Source: Mycobacterium sp.
GTDB taxonomy: Bacteria; Actinomycetota; Actinomycetes; Mycobacteriales; Mycobacteriaceae
NCBI GenBank assembly: GCA_023264755.1
Contig: JAHFVB010000053.1
Span: 1-14,315, forward strand
DNA length: 14,315 bases
Reading direction: 5' to 3'
Position numbers and translations under genes: made by a program. Position 1 is the first letter of the stretch, and every line of letters begins with the position of its first letter. Below are positions 1 to 6,894 of the stretch, in pieces. A model generated the notes under the pieces. It had not been told where the DNA came from and made no database searches. It was given only the letters and a program-made list of their open reading frames with translations.

Positions 1-73
1 GATATCCGGCCTGGCCCGCCCCGTACGGCGGCGGGGTTTGCGGGTACTCGCCGTACGGGGGTGGCTCGGTCAC
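1..73 (-). CDS. N-terminus of a Pro/Gly/Tyr-rich protein (partial)
   Basis: Reading the minus strand from a GTG at 73 gives an open frame to the window edge, beginning MTEPPPYGEYPQTPPPYG and still rich in Pro, Gly and Tyr at the edge. Mycobacterial membrane proteins with a short cytosolic proline-rich head followed by two or more helices (DUF4190-type and similar) often start this way, but no membrane segment is visible here, so the family is inference. The start lies 14 bases after the ppiB stop codon on the same strand, so the two are probably co-transcribed. No strong ribosome binding site is visible. Only 24 codons are present and the function is unknown. Confidence 0.6.
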   Translation of the reverse strand, partial: MTEPPPYGEYPQTPPPYGAGQAGY

Positions 74-87
74 GACCCGGTTCGCCC

Positions 88-993
88 TCAGTCCAGCTGA
101 ATCGACTTGATCTGCACGGGCAGCTTGGGCTTTCCGTCGCCCTGGCCGCTCGCCGGATCCACCCCGGCGGCGGCGATCTTGTCCAACGTCGCGAGCCCGG
201 TCTGGTCGATGGTTCCGAACACCGTGTAGTTGGGCGGCAGCGTGGAGTCCTTGTACACGAGGAAGAACTGGCTGCCGTTGGTGCCCGGTCCGGCATTGGC
301 CATCGCCAGCGTGCCGCGCGGATAGATCACCGGGTTCTGCAGTTCGGGGCTATCCGCCGGGTACTGGTTGGTGGGGTACTCGTTGGCGAACTGATAACCA
401 GGACCGCCAGAGCCGTCGCCCTTCGGGTCGCCGCACTGCAGGACCGACAAGCCCTCACCCGTCGTCAACCGGTGGCAGCTGGTGTCGTTGAAATAGCCCT
501 GCTGGGCCAGGCTGGCGAAGCTGTTCACCGTGCACGGAGCCTTGGCGTTGTCCAACTGGAGGCCGAGGTTGCCCTGATTGGTGCTCATGCTGACGCTGAC
601 CTGAGCCGGACTCGTCGGCACCTTGCCCGTGCGGGGTGGGTTGGCCTTCTTCGCGGCCGGGTCCTGGGAGGCGGGGTACTGGCAGTTGTCGCCGAGGCCG
701 GCCGGCGCCACGAACTGCGGCAGCGGCTTGGGCGCGGGGGGCTGCCCCGGGGCCGCGGAGTCGGTGGGCGACGGAGGGGTACTGGAGGACGAGGAGGCAG
801 TCGCGGTGGTGGTCCCGGAGTCCTTGTTGACCAGCATCACGGTGGCCACGACGGCTCCGATGACCAGAACCACGCCGATGGCGGCACCGACGATGGTGAA
901 GAGACGTGTTCTGCGCGCTTGGGCGGCTCTGCGCTCGAGCTGGCGCTCGAGTTTCCGCTTGGCCGTTGCTCGCCGTTGCTCGTTGGTCGGCAC
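88..993 (-). CDS. ppiB: Membrane-anchored cyclophilin-type peptidyl-prolyl isomerase
   Basis: A 301-residue protein resembling mycobacterial PpiB (Rv2582). I chose the GTG at 993 because AGGAGG lies 9 bases upstream (1003-1008) and the protein then starts (M/V)PTNEQRRATAKRKLERQ, as I recall for mycobacterial homologues; an ATG at 1038 in the same frame has no such support. A basic cytosolic head (1-30) is followed by one membrane helix (about 31-55), a Ser/Thr/Pro/Ala-rich linker (57-93) and a cyclophilin domain (about 130-301), so the enzyme should face the cell-wall side. Fold motifs present are CHRL (Arg175), LQCGDP (Gln186), NGSQFFLV (Phe243/244) and YTVFG. Tyr256 stands where eukaryotic cyclophilin A has its active-site His, and the Trp for cyclosporin binding is absent. 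Cys104, 154, 173 and 187 could form disulfides. It should catalyse proline isomerisation in exported proteins. It is divergent from the MBL hydrolase gene. Confidence 0.9.
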   Translation of the reverse strand: MPTNEQRRATAKRKLERQLERRAAQARRTRLFTIVGAAIGVVLVIGAVVATVMLVNKDSGTTTATASSSSSTPPSPTDSAAPGQPPAPKPLPQFVAPAGLGDNCQYPASQDPAAKKANPPRTGKVPTSPAQVSVSMSTNQGNLGLQLDNAKAPCTVNSFASLAQQGYFNDTSCHRLTTGEGLSVLQCGDPKGDGSGGPGYQFANEYPTNQYPADSPELQNPVIYPRGTLAMANAGPGTNGSQFFLVYKDSTLPPNYTVFGTIDQTGLATLDKIAAAGVDPASGQGDGKPKLPVQIKSIQLD

Positions 994-1127
994 CGCCGCT
1001 GTCCTCCTCGTGGATCGGCGACGCGGCCGGGACGGCAACGTCGCTCACAGTCGGCACCGAGTCTGCCAGGACTAGCTGAGTGTGGGCGCTGCGACCCGCG
1101 CCAAGGTGAGGTGGGAAACTGGTCGAC

Positions 1128-1793
1128 GTGTTGGTCACGGGTTTTCCTGCGGGCGTGCTGCAGTGCAACTGCTATGTGCTCGCCCCGCACGAGGGCGCCG
1201 ACGCCATCATCGTCGACCCAGGTCAGCGGGCCATGGGGCCGCTACGCCGCATTCTCGACGAGCATCGCCTGACGCCGGCCGCAGTGCTGCTCACCCACGG
1301 ACACATCGATCACATGTGGTCGGCGCAGAAGGTGTCCGACACCTACGGTGCTCCGACCTATGTCCATCCCGAGGACCGCGGCATGCTGACCGACCCGATC
1401 AAGGGGTTCGGACCTCGGCTGGCGCAGCTGGCGCTCGGCGCGCTGTTCCGCGAGCCCCGTCAGGTGGTCGAGTTGGACCGCGACGGTGACAAGATCGAAT
1501 TGGGCGGTATCACGGTCACGGTCGAACACACCCCAGGCCATACCAGGGGGTCGGTCGTGTTTCGGGTCAGCGACGGGCCGACCGACCTGGTGTTGACCGG
1601 CGATACTCTGTTCAAGCAGTCGATCGGCCGTACCGACCTCGAGGGCGGCAGCGGCCGCGACATCTTGAACTCCATCGTCACCAAACTATTGGTGCTCGAC
1701 GACGCCACCGTGGTACTACCGGGTCACGGCCCGCAGTCCACGATTGGCGCCGAGCGACGCACCAATCCATTCATCGAAGGCCTCAGTGACTGA
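1128..1793 (+). CDS. Metallo-beta-lactamase-fold hydrolase, glyoxalase II-like (Rv2581c homologue)
   Basis: A 221-residue cytosolic protein with the full metal-ligand set of the MBL fold: THGHIDH (His57, His59, Asp61, His62), His138 in HTPGH, Asp159 in LTGDT and His200 in LPGHG. The N-terminus with CNCYVL and IIVDPG is typical of the glyoxalase II-like branch, which hydrolyses thioesters such as lactoyl-thiol conjugates; the real substrate in mycobacteria is not something the sequence shows. The start is GTG at 1128, immediately followed by a TTG that is the next possible start. The end overlaps the hisS start by 8 bases, so the two are translationally coupled, as in M. tuberculosis (Rv2581c-hisS). 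Confidence 0.9.
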   Translation: MLVTGFPAGVLQCNCYVLAPHEGADAIIVDPGQRAMGPLRRILDEHRLTPAAVLLTHGHIDHMWSAQKVSDTYGAPTYVHPEDRGMLTDPIKGFGPRLAQLALGALFREPRQVVELDRDGDKIELGGITVTVEHTPGHTRGSVVFRVSDGPTDLVLTGDTLFKQSIGRTDLEGGSGRDILNSIVTKLLVLDDATVVLPGHGPQSTIGAERRTNPFIEGLSD

Positions 1794-3054
1794 CTCATCG
1801 TCCTTTCGCGCGCCCAAGGGCGTTCCGGACTACCTCCCGCCGGATTCGGCCCAGTTCGTCGCCGTCCGCGACGGCCTGCTCGAGGCGGCGCGCCTCGCCG
1901 GGTACGGCTACGTCGAACTCCCGATATTCGAGGACACGGCGCTGTTCGCCCGCGGGGTCGGTGAGTCGACCGACGTCGTCTCCAAGGAGATGTACACCTT
2001 CGCCGACCGCGGCGAGCTGGCCGCCGCGCTGCGGCCCGAGGGCACCGCGGGCGTGATGCGTGCAGTCATCGAGCACGGCGTCGACCGCGGACCGCTACCC
2101 GCCAAACTGTGCTATTCGGGGCCGTTCTTCCGCTACGAGCGCCCACAGGCCGGGCGGTACCGCCAGCTCCAGCAGGTGGGCGTCGAGGCCATCGGAGTCG
2201 ACGATCCCGCATTGGATGCCGAAGTCATCGCGATCGCCGACGCCGGCTTCCGGTCACTCGGGCTGGATGGCTTCCGCTTGGAGCTGACGTCGCTGGGCGA
2301 CGACACCTGCCGCCCGCAGTACCGGGAGTCGTTGCAGGAATTCTTATTCGGGCTCGACCTGGACGAGGAGACGCGGCGCCGGGCCACCATCAACCCGCTA
2401 CGGGTGCTCGACGACAAGCGCCCCGAGGTCCGTGCACTGACGGCGAACGCGCCGTTGATGCTGGACCACCTCTCCGATGCGGCCAAGCAGCACTTCGACA
2501 CCGTGCTCACCCACCTCGACGCGCTCGGCGTGCCGTACGTGATCAACCCGCGGATGGTGCGCGGGCTGGACTACTACACCAAGACCACGTTCGAGTTCGT
2601 CCACGATGGGCTCGGCGCGCAGTCCGGTATCGGTGGCGGTGGCCGTTACGACGGGCTCATGGAGCAGCTCGGCGGCCAAGCGCTGTCGGGGATCGGTTTC
2701 GGCCTGGGCGTGGACCGCACCATGCTCGCCCTGAAGGCCGAGGGCAAGACCGTCGGAGTCACGTCGCGGGTCGACGTATTCGGCGTGCCGCTCGGCGACC
2801 AGGCGAAGCTGGTGCTCGTCACACTGGCCGGCCTACTACGCGCCCAAGGCGTGCGGACCGACCTGTCCTACGGCGACCGCGGGATGAAGGGCGCCATGCG
2901 GGCGGCCGATCGGTCCGGGGCACGCATCGCGCTGGTGGTCGGTGACCGCGACGTCGAGGCGGGCACCGTCGGCGTCAAGGACCTGACGACCGGCGAACAG
3001 GTCGACGTCGTTACCGACGCCGTCGTCGCCGAGGTCGTGTCACGGCTGGGTTGA
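1786..3054 (+). CDS. hisS: Histidyl-tRNA synthetase
   Basis: A class II aminoacyl-tRNA synthetase of 422 residues that charges tRNA-His with histidine. Motif 2 with [13 protein letters not shown] is at about 115-127, the histidine-specific motif RGLDYYT at 259-265, GGGGRYDG at 283-290, motif 3 [10 protein letters not shown] at 302-311, and a C-terminal anticodon-binding domain from about 328. The frame is open further upstream to an ATG at 1744, but the GTG at 1786 is preferred: it gives [16 protein letters not shown], matching the M. tuberculosis protein as I recall it, and GAAGG lies a few bases before it. It overlaps the hydrolase stop by 8 bases. At the 3' end it overlaps the stop region of the convergent membrane-protein gene by 15 bases. 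Confidence 0.97.
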   Translation: MTDSSSFRAPKGVPDYLPPDSAQFVAVRDGLLEAARLAGYGYVELPIFEDTALFARGVGESTDVVSKEMYTFADRGELAAALRPEGTAGVMRAVIEHGVDRGPLPAKLCYSGPFFRYERPQAGRYRQLQQVGVEAIGVDDPALDAEVIAIADAGFRSLGLDGFRLELTSLGDDTCRPQYRESLQEFLFGLDLDEETRRRATINPLRVLDDKRPEVRALTANAPLMLDHLSDAAKQHFDTVLTHLDALGVPYVINPRMVRGLDYYTKTTFEFVHDGLGAQSGIGGGGRYDGLMEQLGGQALSGIGFGLGVDRTMLALKAEGKTVGVTSRVDVFGVPLGDQAKLVLVTLAGLLRAQGVRTDLSYGDRGMKGAMRAADRSGARIALVVGDRDVEAGTVGVKDLTTGEQVDVVTDAVVAEVVSRLG

Positions 3055-3573
3055 GTACTGGGCGACGGCGATCGTCAGCACCTCGTCGACGTGGCCGATG
3101 CCGCCGTCGAACGGGTTGCCCCGCTTGAGTACGCGAGTGCCGCTCGGCAGCACCGCGACCAGTTTGGGTGAGCTCGAACCGAACTGCATCCGGCGCGCGA
3201 AGCGCACCTGCTGCAACGGCAACACCGCGCCACCGGCATAGCTGAACAATCCGAGCTTGCGGTCGATCACGGCGACCGAACGGCACTGGTGGAGCGGCTG
3301 GGCGCGCCGCCGTCGCAACGCTCGGACCGCGAAGACGACGCCCAGCGCGGCGGCCGCGCTCGCAGCCAAGAACCCGGCGCCGACGCCGGTCAGGGACGAC
3401 GCCAGGGCGACGATCCCGAATCCGCCGACGACCAGGGCCACGACGCCGAGCAAGAAGATGGTGATCGCCAGCCCGCCGGTGCGGCGGTCGAAGACGAGCA
3501 CTCGCCGGCCGTCGTCGGTGACCACCAGCCCACCCGTGTCGGCCAGTACCCGGGAACCGGACGGCATCGTCAT
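3040..3573 (-). CDS. Small membrane protein with two helices, function unknown
   Basis: A 177-residue protein I do not recognise as a named family. A polar head (1-33) is followed by two hydrophobic segments (about 34-59 and 63-86), the cluster RRRR at 87-90 and a soluble C-terminal part (about 95-177) with beta-rich character. The positive-inside rule places the arginine cluster and the C-terminal domain in the cytosol. The ATG at 3573 is the first start; another ATG lies two codons later, and neither has a good ribosome binding site, so leaderless translation is possible. It is convergent with hisS and overlaps it by 15 bases, with 57 bases to the cytochrome b561 stop behind it. Codon use and GC resemble the neighbours. 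Confidence 0.75.
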   Translation of the reverse strand: MTMPSGSRVLADTGGLVVTDDGRRVLVFDRRTGGLAITIFLLGVVALVVGGFGIVALASSLTGVGAGFLAASAAAALGVVFAVRALRRRRAQPLHQCRSVAVIDRKLGLFSYAGGAVLPLQQVRFARRMQFGSSSPKLVAVLPSGTRVLKRGNPFDGGIGHVDEVLTIAVAQYSTQP

Positions 3574-3630
3574 CGGGTCAGCTTGTCATGCCAGCTGGGC
3601 GGCCGAGTGCGTTTCACCACGGGGTCGAGC

Positions 3631-4164
3631 TCAGCGTCGCCCGAAGGCCATCCGAGAGAACATGCCGTCGCGCAGGGTCAAGGTGTGCAGCAGGACGGCG
3701 CTCACGTGGGCCGCGATGACGGCGACCAGCAGGTACGCCAGCACCGAATGGACGTCGCGAAGTGAGGAGTAGAGCTCGGCGTCGAAGGGGGCGATGCGCG
3801 GCAGTGGCCAGCTCCCCAGCACCACGGCGGGCCGCCCACTCGCCGACACCATGGCCCAGCCCACCAGCGGTTGGGCCAGCAGTAGCGCGTACATCGACAG
3901 TTCGGAACCGATGATGAGCCGGTGTTCCCACCGGCCGACGGTGTCGGGCAGTTTGGGGACCCGGTGGGTGAATCGGTTGGCGGCCCTGGTCAGGACGACG
4001 ACGAGAATGGTGACTCCGAGGGTCATGTGGATGCTCACCAGAGCCGCATACGAGTCCAGCGAGTTCACCATGAAGAACCCGATCAGCAAGGTGGTGAAGA
4101 CCAGGATCGCGGTCAGCCAGTGCAGTAGCCGGGTGCGCATCGGAAACCGCGCGGGGCCGGTCAC
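3631..4164 (-). CDS. Cytochrome b561 family membrane protein
   Basis: A 177-residue four-helix membrane protein of the bacterial b561 (CybB/YodB) type, which uses two hemes b to move electrons from quinol across or out of the membrane. Hydrophobic segments lie at about 15-33, 39-60, 83-107 and 138-160. Histidines placed as in the family are His15 in LLHWLTA, His46 in SIHMTLG, His139 in DVHSVLAY and His153 in AAHVSAV. The frame stays open far upstream through the next gene, but the GTG at 4164 is the credible start: it overlaps the catalase-like gene's stop as GTGA and puts the conserved RLLHW near the N-terminus. That coupling says it is made with the peroxidase and is probably its electron-transfer partner; the partnership is inference. 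Confidence 0.88.
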   Translation of the reverse strand: MTGPARFPMRTRLLHWLTAILVFTTLLIGFFMVNSLDSYAALVSIHMTLGVTILVVVLTRAANRFTHRVPKLPDTVGRWEHRLIIGSELSMYALLLAQPLVGWAMVSASGRPAVVLGSWPLPRIAPFDAELYSSLRDVHSVLAYLLVAVIAAHVSAVLLHTLTLRDGMFSRMAFGRR

Positions 4165-5270
4165 GGAGTCACCTGATCGACCTGTACGGCCGACGGCGAC
4201 TTCGGTTCTCCGGTGCGTGCCCGGTAGGACGCCGCGTAGACCGCCGAGCGGGCACTGAGCAGCGGGTCCGCGGAGGGTTCGATGCCGGCCGGCAGCACCA
4301 ACGGGTCGAAGTTGACGTCGCGCGCGTTGCCCGCGCGTTCGGTTTCGGCCGCAGTGAGGGTGAGGGTGCCCGCTTCGATGACACGATGGCCGTCGGCCCA
4401 GCGGACGGTGGGATCGACCGGATCGTCGGGCGTACCGATGATCAGGTGCAGATCCCATTGCAGGGGAGTGGTTTTCAGCTGTCGGATCAGCGCGTCGAAG
4501 AGCACGTCGGCGCCCTTGGCGGCGGGCGCCAGCGCGGTTTGCCGCGGCACGAACGACCATCGCACCGGGGTGCGAGCACCCGACTCGGCGACGAAGTGAA
4601 ACGTGTTGAGGCCCCAGTACGTACCATCGGCGAAACCCGTCGATGGCGGATGCTCCTTGATCACTTCCATGGCCTTGGCAGTCTCGGGATGTGCGGCCAG
4701 GAAGGCTGCCATCCTCGCCGGATCCGGCTTGCCCGTCGCCTCGACGACCTGGGAGGCAAACAACCGGTCGTAGAAACCCTGGGGCGAGTTGTCCGGGAAG
4801 ACGGGCAGATTCAGCATGGCGGTGCGCCACTGCTCGGGACCGGGGAAGCCGATGGCCAACCCCAATCCGCGAGCGGCCCCCGGCGTGTCGGTCACGAAGG
4901 GGTTGCCGCCGGTCAGCGAGAAGCGTCCGGTCACTGGGCTTCGGCCGGCACCGAGTACGGCGGCGCGGGAGTAGTCCCGGCCGTTTCCGTTGCCATCGAA
5001 GTAGCCGACGACGGCGACGCCCTTGGCATGATTGCGGCGAAAACCGAGGTGGGTGCCGAAAACCGACTGAAAGCCGGCCATGAACTTGTCCCTGGTCAGC
5101 GTGGCGGCCGCCGCGACCCACTTGTTCGCATAGGCGATGGCACCCACGTCGACGGCGAGAAACGCGGCGACGGCGCCGATCCCCAGCAACGCCGAGCGTC
5201 GGGTCACGGCGGCGCCGCGCGGATTCGAGCCGGCGCGCTGGGGTTGCTCCACGGTTACCACACGTACCAC
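4161..5270 (-). CDS. Catalase-related heme peroxidase (SrpA-like), exported or membrane-anchored
   Basis: A 369-residue catalase-superfamily protein, shorter than true catalases and close to the SrpA-type catalase-related peroxidases. The distal heme His is His81 in [15 protein letters not shown], a distal Asn is Asn123 in GGNPF, and the proximal ligand is Tyr345 in the R341-x-x-x-Y345 pattern (ARSAVYA). The N-terminus carries TRRSALL (23-29) followed by a hydrophobic stretch to about 48, which resembles a Tat signal or uncleaved anchor, so the heme domain should lie outside the membrane. Members of this group usually act as peroxidases using organic reductants rather than strong catalases. 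The cytochrome b561 gene overlaps its end by 4 bases. GTG at 5270 is the first start; in-frame GTGs at 5261 and 5252 are possible and none has a clear Shine-Dalgarno site. It is divergent from dtd with a palindrome between. Confidence 0.88.
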   Translation of the reverse strand: MVRVVTVEQPQRAGSNPRGAAVTRRSALLGIGAVAAFLAVDVGAIAYANKWVAAAATLTRDKFMAGFQSVFGTHLGFRRNHAKGVAVVGYFDGNGNGRDYSRAAVLGAGRSPVTGRFSLTGGNPFVTDTPGAARGLGLAIGFPGPEQWRTAMLNLPVFPDNSPQGFYDRLFASQVVEATGKPDPARMAAFLAAHPETAKAMEVIKEHPPSTGFADGTYWGLNTFHFVAESGARTPVRWSFVPRQTALAPAAKGADVLFDALIRQLKTTPLQWDLHLIIGTPDDPVDPTVRWADGHRVIEAGTLTLTAAETERAGNARDVNFDPLVLPAGIEPSADPLLSARSAVYAASYRARTGEPKSPSAVQVDQVTP

Positions 5271-5303
5271 GTCAGCCCGAGTTCGACCGGGTGAGCGAGG
5301 TCA

Positions 5304-5322
5304 CGATGTTGTGGCAACATCG
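5304..5322. promoter_or_regulatory. Perfect 19-bp inverted repeat between the catalase-like gene and dtd
   Basis: CGATGTTG (5304-5311) and CAACATCG (5315-5322) are exact reverse complements separated by TGG. The element fills much of the 58-base gap between two divergent starts (5270 minus, 5329 plus) and ends only 6 bases before the dtd GTG. This is where an operator for either gene would be expected; as RNA it could also be a hairpin right before the dtd start. I do not recognise it as the site of a named mycobacterial regulator. Confidence 0.6.
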
Positions 5323-5328
5323 GCGACC

Positions 5329-5760
5329 GTGCGTGTCCTAGTGCAGCGGGTGACCTCGGCCCGGGTGGTCGTCGACGGCGAGTGTGTCGGCGCCATCGAT
5401 CCCGATGGGCAGGGGCTACTGGCGTTGGTCGGCGTGACTCACACCGATGACCCGGCGCTCGCCCGCAAGATGGCCGAAAAGCTCTGGCAGCTGCGCATTC
5501 TCGATGGCGAGACCAGCGCTGCCGACGTGGGAGCGCCGATCTTGGTGGTCAGCCAGTTCACGCTGTACGCCGACACCAGGAAGGGGCGCAGGCCGTCGTG
5601 GAACGGCGCGGCGCCGGGGGCCGTCGCCGCGCCGTTGGTCGACGAATTCTCCGGCGCACTTCGGGAGCTCGGCGCACACGTCGCAACCGGCGTGTTCGGG
5701 GCGGACATGCAGGTGGAACTGGTCAACGACGGGCCGGTGACGGTACTGCTCGAGCTGTGA
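5329..5760 (+). CDS. dtd: D-aminoacyl-tRNA deacylase
   Basis: A 143-residue protein, the usual Dtd length, that hydrolyses D-amino acids (and glycine) wrongly attached to tRNAs. The two active-site signatures are present: SQFTLYAD at 75-82 and NDGPVT at 133-138, whose Gly-Pro pair forms the cis-peptide gate of the pocket. The GTG at 5329 gives [13 protein letters not shown], the family N-terminus. Earlier in-frame starts (for example the GTG at 5311) would add residues outside the family and lie inside the 19-bp palindrome. No Shine-Dalgarno site is seen, which fits leaderless translation. In M. tuberculosis dtd is elsewhere (Rv1897c, as I recall), so its position beside the catalase-like gene is specific to this lineage. 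Confidence 0.95.
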   Translation: MRVLVQRVTSARVVVDGECVGAIDPDGQGLLALVGVTHTDDPALARKMAEKLWQLRILDGETSAADVGAPILVVSQFTLYADTRKGRRPSWNGAAPGAVAAPLVDEFSGALRELGAHVATGVFGADMQVELVNDGPVTVLLEL

Positions 5761-5797
5761 GCGGACGAGTTCTCGCGGCGTCCCGCCCAGCGGCCGA

Positions 5798-5826
5798 TGG
5801 TCAGCAAGGTAACGATCCGGTACCGT
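5798..5826 (+). promoter_or_regulatory. Candidate promoter for the MmpS-like gene
   Basis: TGGTCA (5798-5803), a 17-base spacer and TACCGT (5821-5826) fit the mycobacterial SigA pattern (TTGACA-like, TANNNT). Transcription would start near 5833, giving an almost leaderless message for a start at 5835 or 5844. Sequence match only. Confidence 0.35.
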
Positions 5827-5843
5827 CCGGCGATGTGACGGTC

Positions 5844-6275
5844 ATGCGAAGCGCTAGAGCAAGGGTCGAGGCAACTGTTGGAGTAGCGACACTGGTGGCA
5901 TCCCTGGGGATCGCCGCGAGCCAGGCGACCGCGGCGGCCGAGCCCGCTGGTCACCACGTCGTGTACACCGTCACGTCGGCGGATTCCTACGACTTCGAGC
6001 TCATGTACGTGGCGGTCCAGCCGCCCAACATGGCGGCCTACAACGCCGACGCGTACTCGTACCTCAAGAAGGAGGACGTGACGCTGGCTCCGGGGGTGCC
6101 GTGGACGGTCGACGTCACGCTTGCCGACCCGCAATGGGCGTTCTTGTCGGTAAGCAGCACCACGCACGGCGGACGGCCGGCGCCGAACGCGCACTGCGAA
6201 ATCTCCGTGGACGGCCAGCTGGCCACCCAACAGGACAATCCCTACAGCCCCCGCTGCCAGCTCGGGCAGTGGTGA
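5844..6275 (+). CDS. Small secreted MmpS-like protein
   Basis: A 143-residue exported protein. Arg2, Arg5 and Arg7 are followed by a hydrophobic core (about 11-25) and ATAAAE, giving a Sec signal peptide with cleavage near 30-32. The mature part has the order seen in MmpS proteins: a VVYTVTSAD strand, a Pro-Trp strand (GVPWTVDVT), then HCEISVDG (Cys118) and RCQL (Cys138) near the C-terminus, two cysteines likely to pair. MmpS proteins are accessory partners of MmpL lipid or siderophore transporters, but no mmpL gene is in the window and the anchor is a signal peptide, so this is a family-level resemblance. ATG at 5844 is chosen; GTG at 5835 in the same frame is an alternative. It begins 83 bases after dtd. 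Confidence 0.7.
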   Translation: MRSARARVEATVGVATLVASLGIAASQATAAAEPAGHHVVYTVTSADSYDFELMYVAVQPPNMAAYNADAYSYLKKEDVTLAPGVPWTVDVTLADPQWAFLSVSSTTHGGRPAPNAHCEISVDGQLATQQDNPYSPRCQLGQW

Positions 6276-6303
6276 GCCGCGGCATCTTCCGCTGAACACG
6301 TGG

Positions 6304-6326
6304 GGCTCGCCTCAGTATCGCGAGCC
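6304..6326 (+). terminator. Candidate terminator hairpin after the MmpS-like gene
   Basis: GGCTCGC (6304-6310) and GCGAGCC (6320-6326) form a perfect 7-bp GC-rich stem with a 9-base loop, 28 bases after the stop codon at 6275. No T-tract follows, which is common for mycobacterial terminators but weakens the call. Confidence 0.45.
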
Positions 6327-6477
6327 TTCGCACCGCTGCACCCGACGTCAATTGTCGTAGCTCGCCGTTGAGCGCAGCGCGACGAAACATGGTGACCGGG
6401 GCGTAGCGAATGAGCGCACGAGCTGCCGGCCTTGGTGTGCGGGCAGCTCTCGGCGCTGACTGGAGCGCACCGGCGAA

Positions 6478-6502
6478 ACCGGCCTAGCGAGGCTAGGCCG
6501 GT
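6478..6502 (-). terminator. Second hairpin downstream of cspA
   Basis: ACCGGCCTAGC (6478-6488) and GCTAGGCCGGT (6492-6502) pair perfectly over 11 bp around a GAG loop. It lies 13 bases beyond the first cspA hairpin in the direction of cspA transcription, with no T-tract. It probably acts as a backup terminator or a 3' end stabiliser, and may also stop transcription arriving from the plus strand. Confidence 0.55.
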
Positions 6503-6515
6503 CGCCAAATACTAA

Positions 6516-6544
6516 GGGCTGGCAAGGTTTGACCTTGCCAGCCC
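6516..6544 (-). terminator. Rho-independent terminator of cspA, probably bidirectional
   Basis: GGGCTGGCAAGG (6516-6527) and CCTTGCCAGCCC (6533-6544) form a perfect 12-bp stem with a 5-base loop, starting 20 bases after the cspA stop. In the cspA direction it is followed by TTAGTATTT; on the plus strand it is followed by AAAGTTTTT, so it could work in both directions. Confidence 0.75.
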
Positions 6545-6564
6545 AAAGTTTTTAGCTGTCGTTC

Positions 6565-6768
6565 TTAGATCGCGGTGACGCCGGTGGCCTGGGGCCCCTT
6601 GGCGCCTTGACCGAGGTCGTACTGAACGCGCTGATTCTCCTCGAGCGAGCGGTAGCCGCTGCCCTGGATCTCGGAGTAGTGGACGAAGACGTCCGGGCTA
6701 CCATCTTCGGGAGCGATGAAGCCGAAGCCCTTTTCGCTGTTGAACCATTTCACAGTACCCTGCGGCAT
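6565..6768 (-). CDS. cspA: Cold-shock domain protein, CspA type
   Basis: A 67-residue single cold-shock domain, the normal size. It has the nucleic-acid-binding motifs RNP1 (KGFGFI at 13-18) and RNP2 (VFVHY at 27-31) and the family start [10 protein letters not shown]. It binds single-stranded RNA and DNA as a chaperone in the cytosol. ATG at 6768 is chosen over upstream frame extension because it begins the domain exactly and is preceded by the purine-rich AGGTAAGAAAAG. A leader of unknown length lies between it and the divergent radical SAM gene; in that leader GGATG (6819-6823) and CATCC (6831-6835) could form a small hairpin. Tandem terminator hairpins follow the gene. Confidence 0.95.
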   Translation of the reverse strand: MPQGTVKWFNSEKGFGFIAPEDGSPDVFVHYSEIQGSGYRSLEENQRVQYDLGQGAKGPQATGVTAI

Positions 6769-6852
6769 ATCTTTTCTTACCTGTCCATCAAACTTGGATG
6801 TTGAGTACACCCACCTGCGGATGCGTCTCACATCCACCAACTAGCTTACTGC

Positions 6853-6866
6853 ACAGATGCCTCTGT
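6853..6866. promoter_or_regulatory. Short inverted repeat in the cspA/radical SAM divergent region
   Basis: ACAGA (6853-6857) and TCTGT (6862-6866) flank TGCC. It sits in the upstream region of cspA, near where its promoter would be expected, and could be an operator. The arms are only 5 bp, so chance is a real alternative. Confidence 0.25.
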
Positions 6867-6894
6867 AGTCGCGCATGTGGCCTAACGTTCATTC

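Larger units (their letters stand above)
6276..6564. other. 289-base non-coding gap between the MmpS-like gene and cspA
   Basis: I find no credible gene here. The gap lies between convergent genes and contains three strong hairpins listed separately (6304-6326, 6478-6502, 6516-6544) and a weaker 7-bp stem, AGCTGCC at 6421-6427 with GGCAGCT at 6442-6448. No tRNA-like T-loop sequence is visible. Short open frames in it lack start signals and family resemblance. Confidence 0.55.

Noticed and set aside
61..1272. A 403-codon open frame on the plus strand opposite ppiB
   Set aside because: Arg/Gly-rich composition typical of an antisense shadow in high-GC DNA; the minus-strand frame encodes a recognisable cyclophilin with a strong ribosome binding site.
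1744..1785. Extended hisS N-terminus from the ATG at 1744
   Set aside because: It would overlap the hydrolase by 50 bases and add residues absent from known HisS proteins.
3631..5121. A 496-codon reading of the cytochrome b561 frame
   Set aside because: The upstream two thirds is an Arg-rich shadow of the catalase-like gene; the b561 domain starts at the GTG at 4164.
6276..6480. tRNA or other structured RNA gene before the cspA terminators
   Set aside because: No T-loop or cloverleaf-compatible sequence; only isolated short stems.
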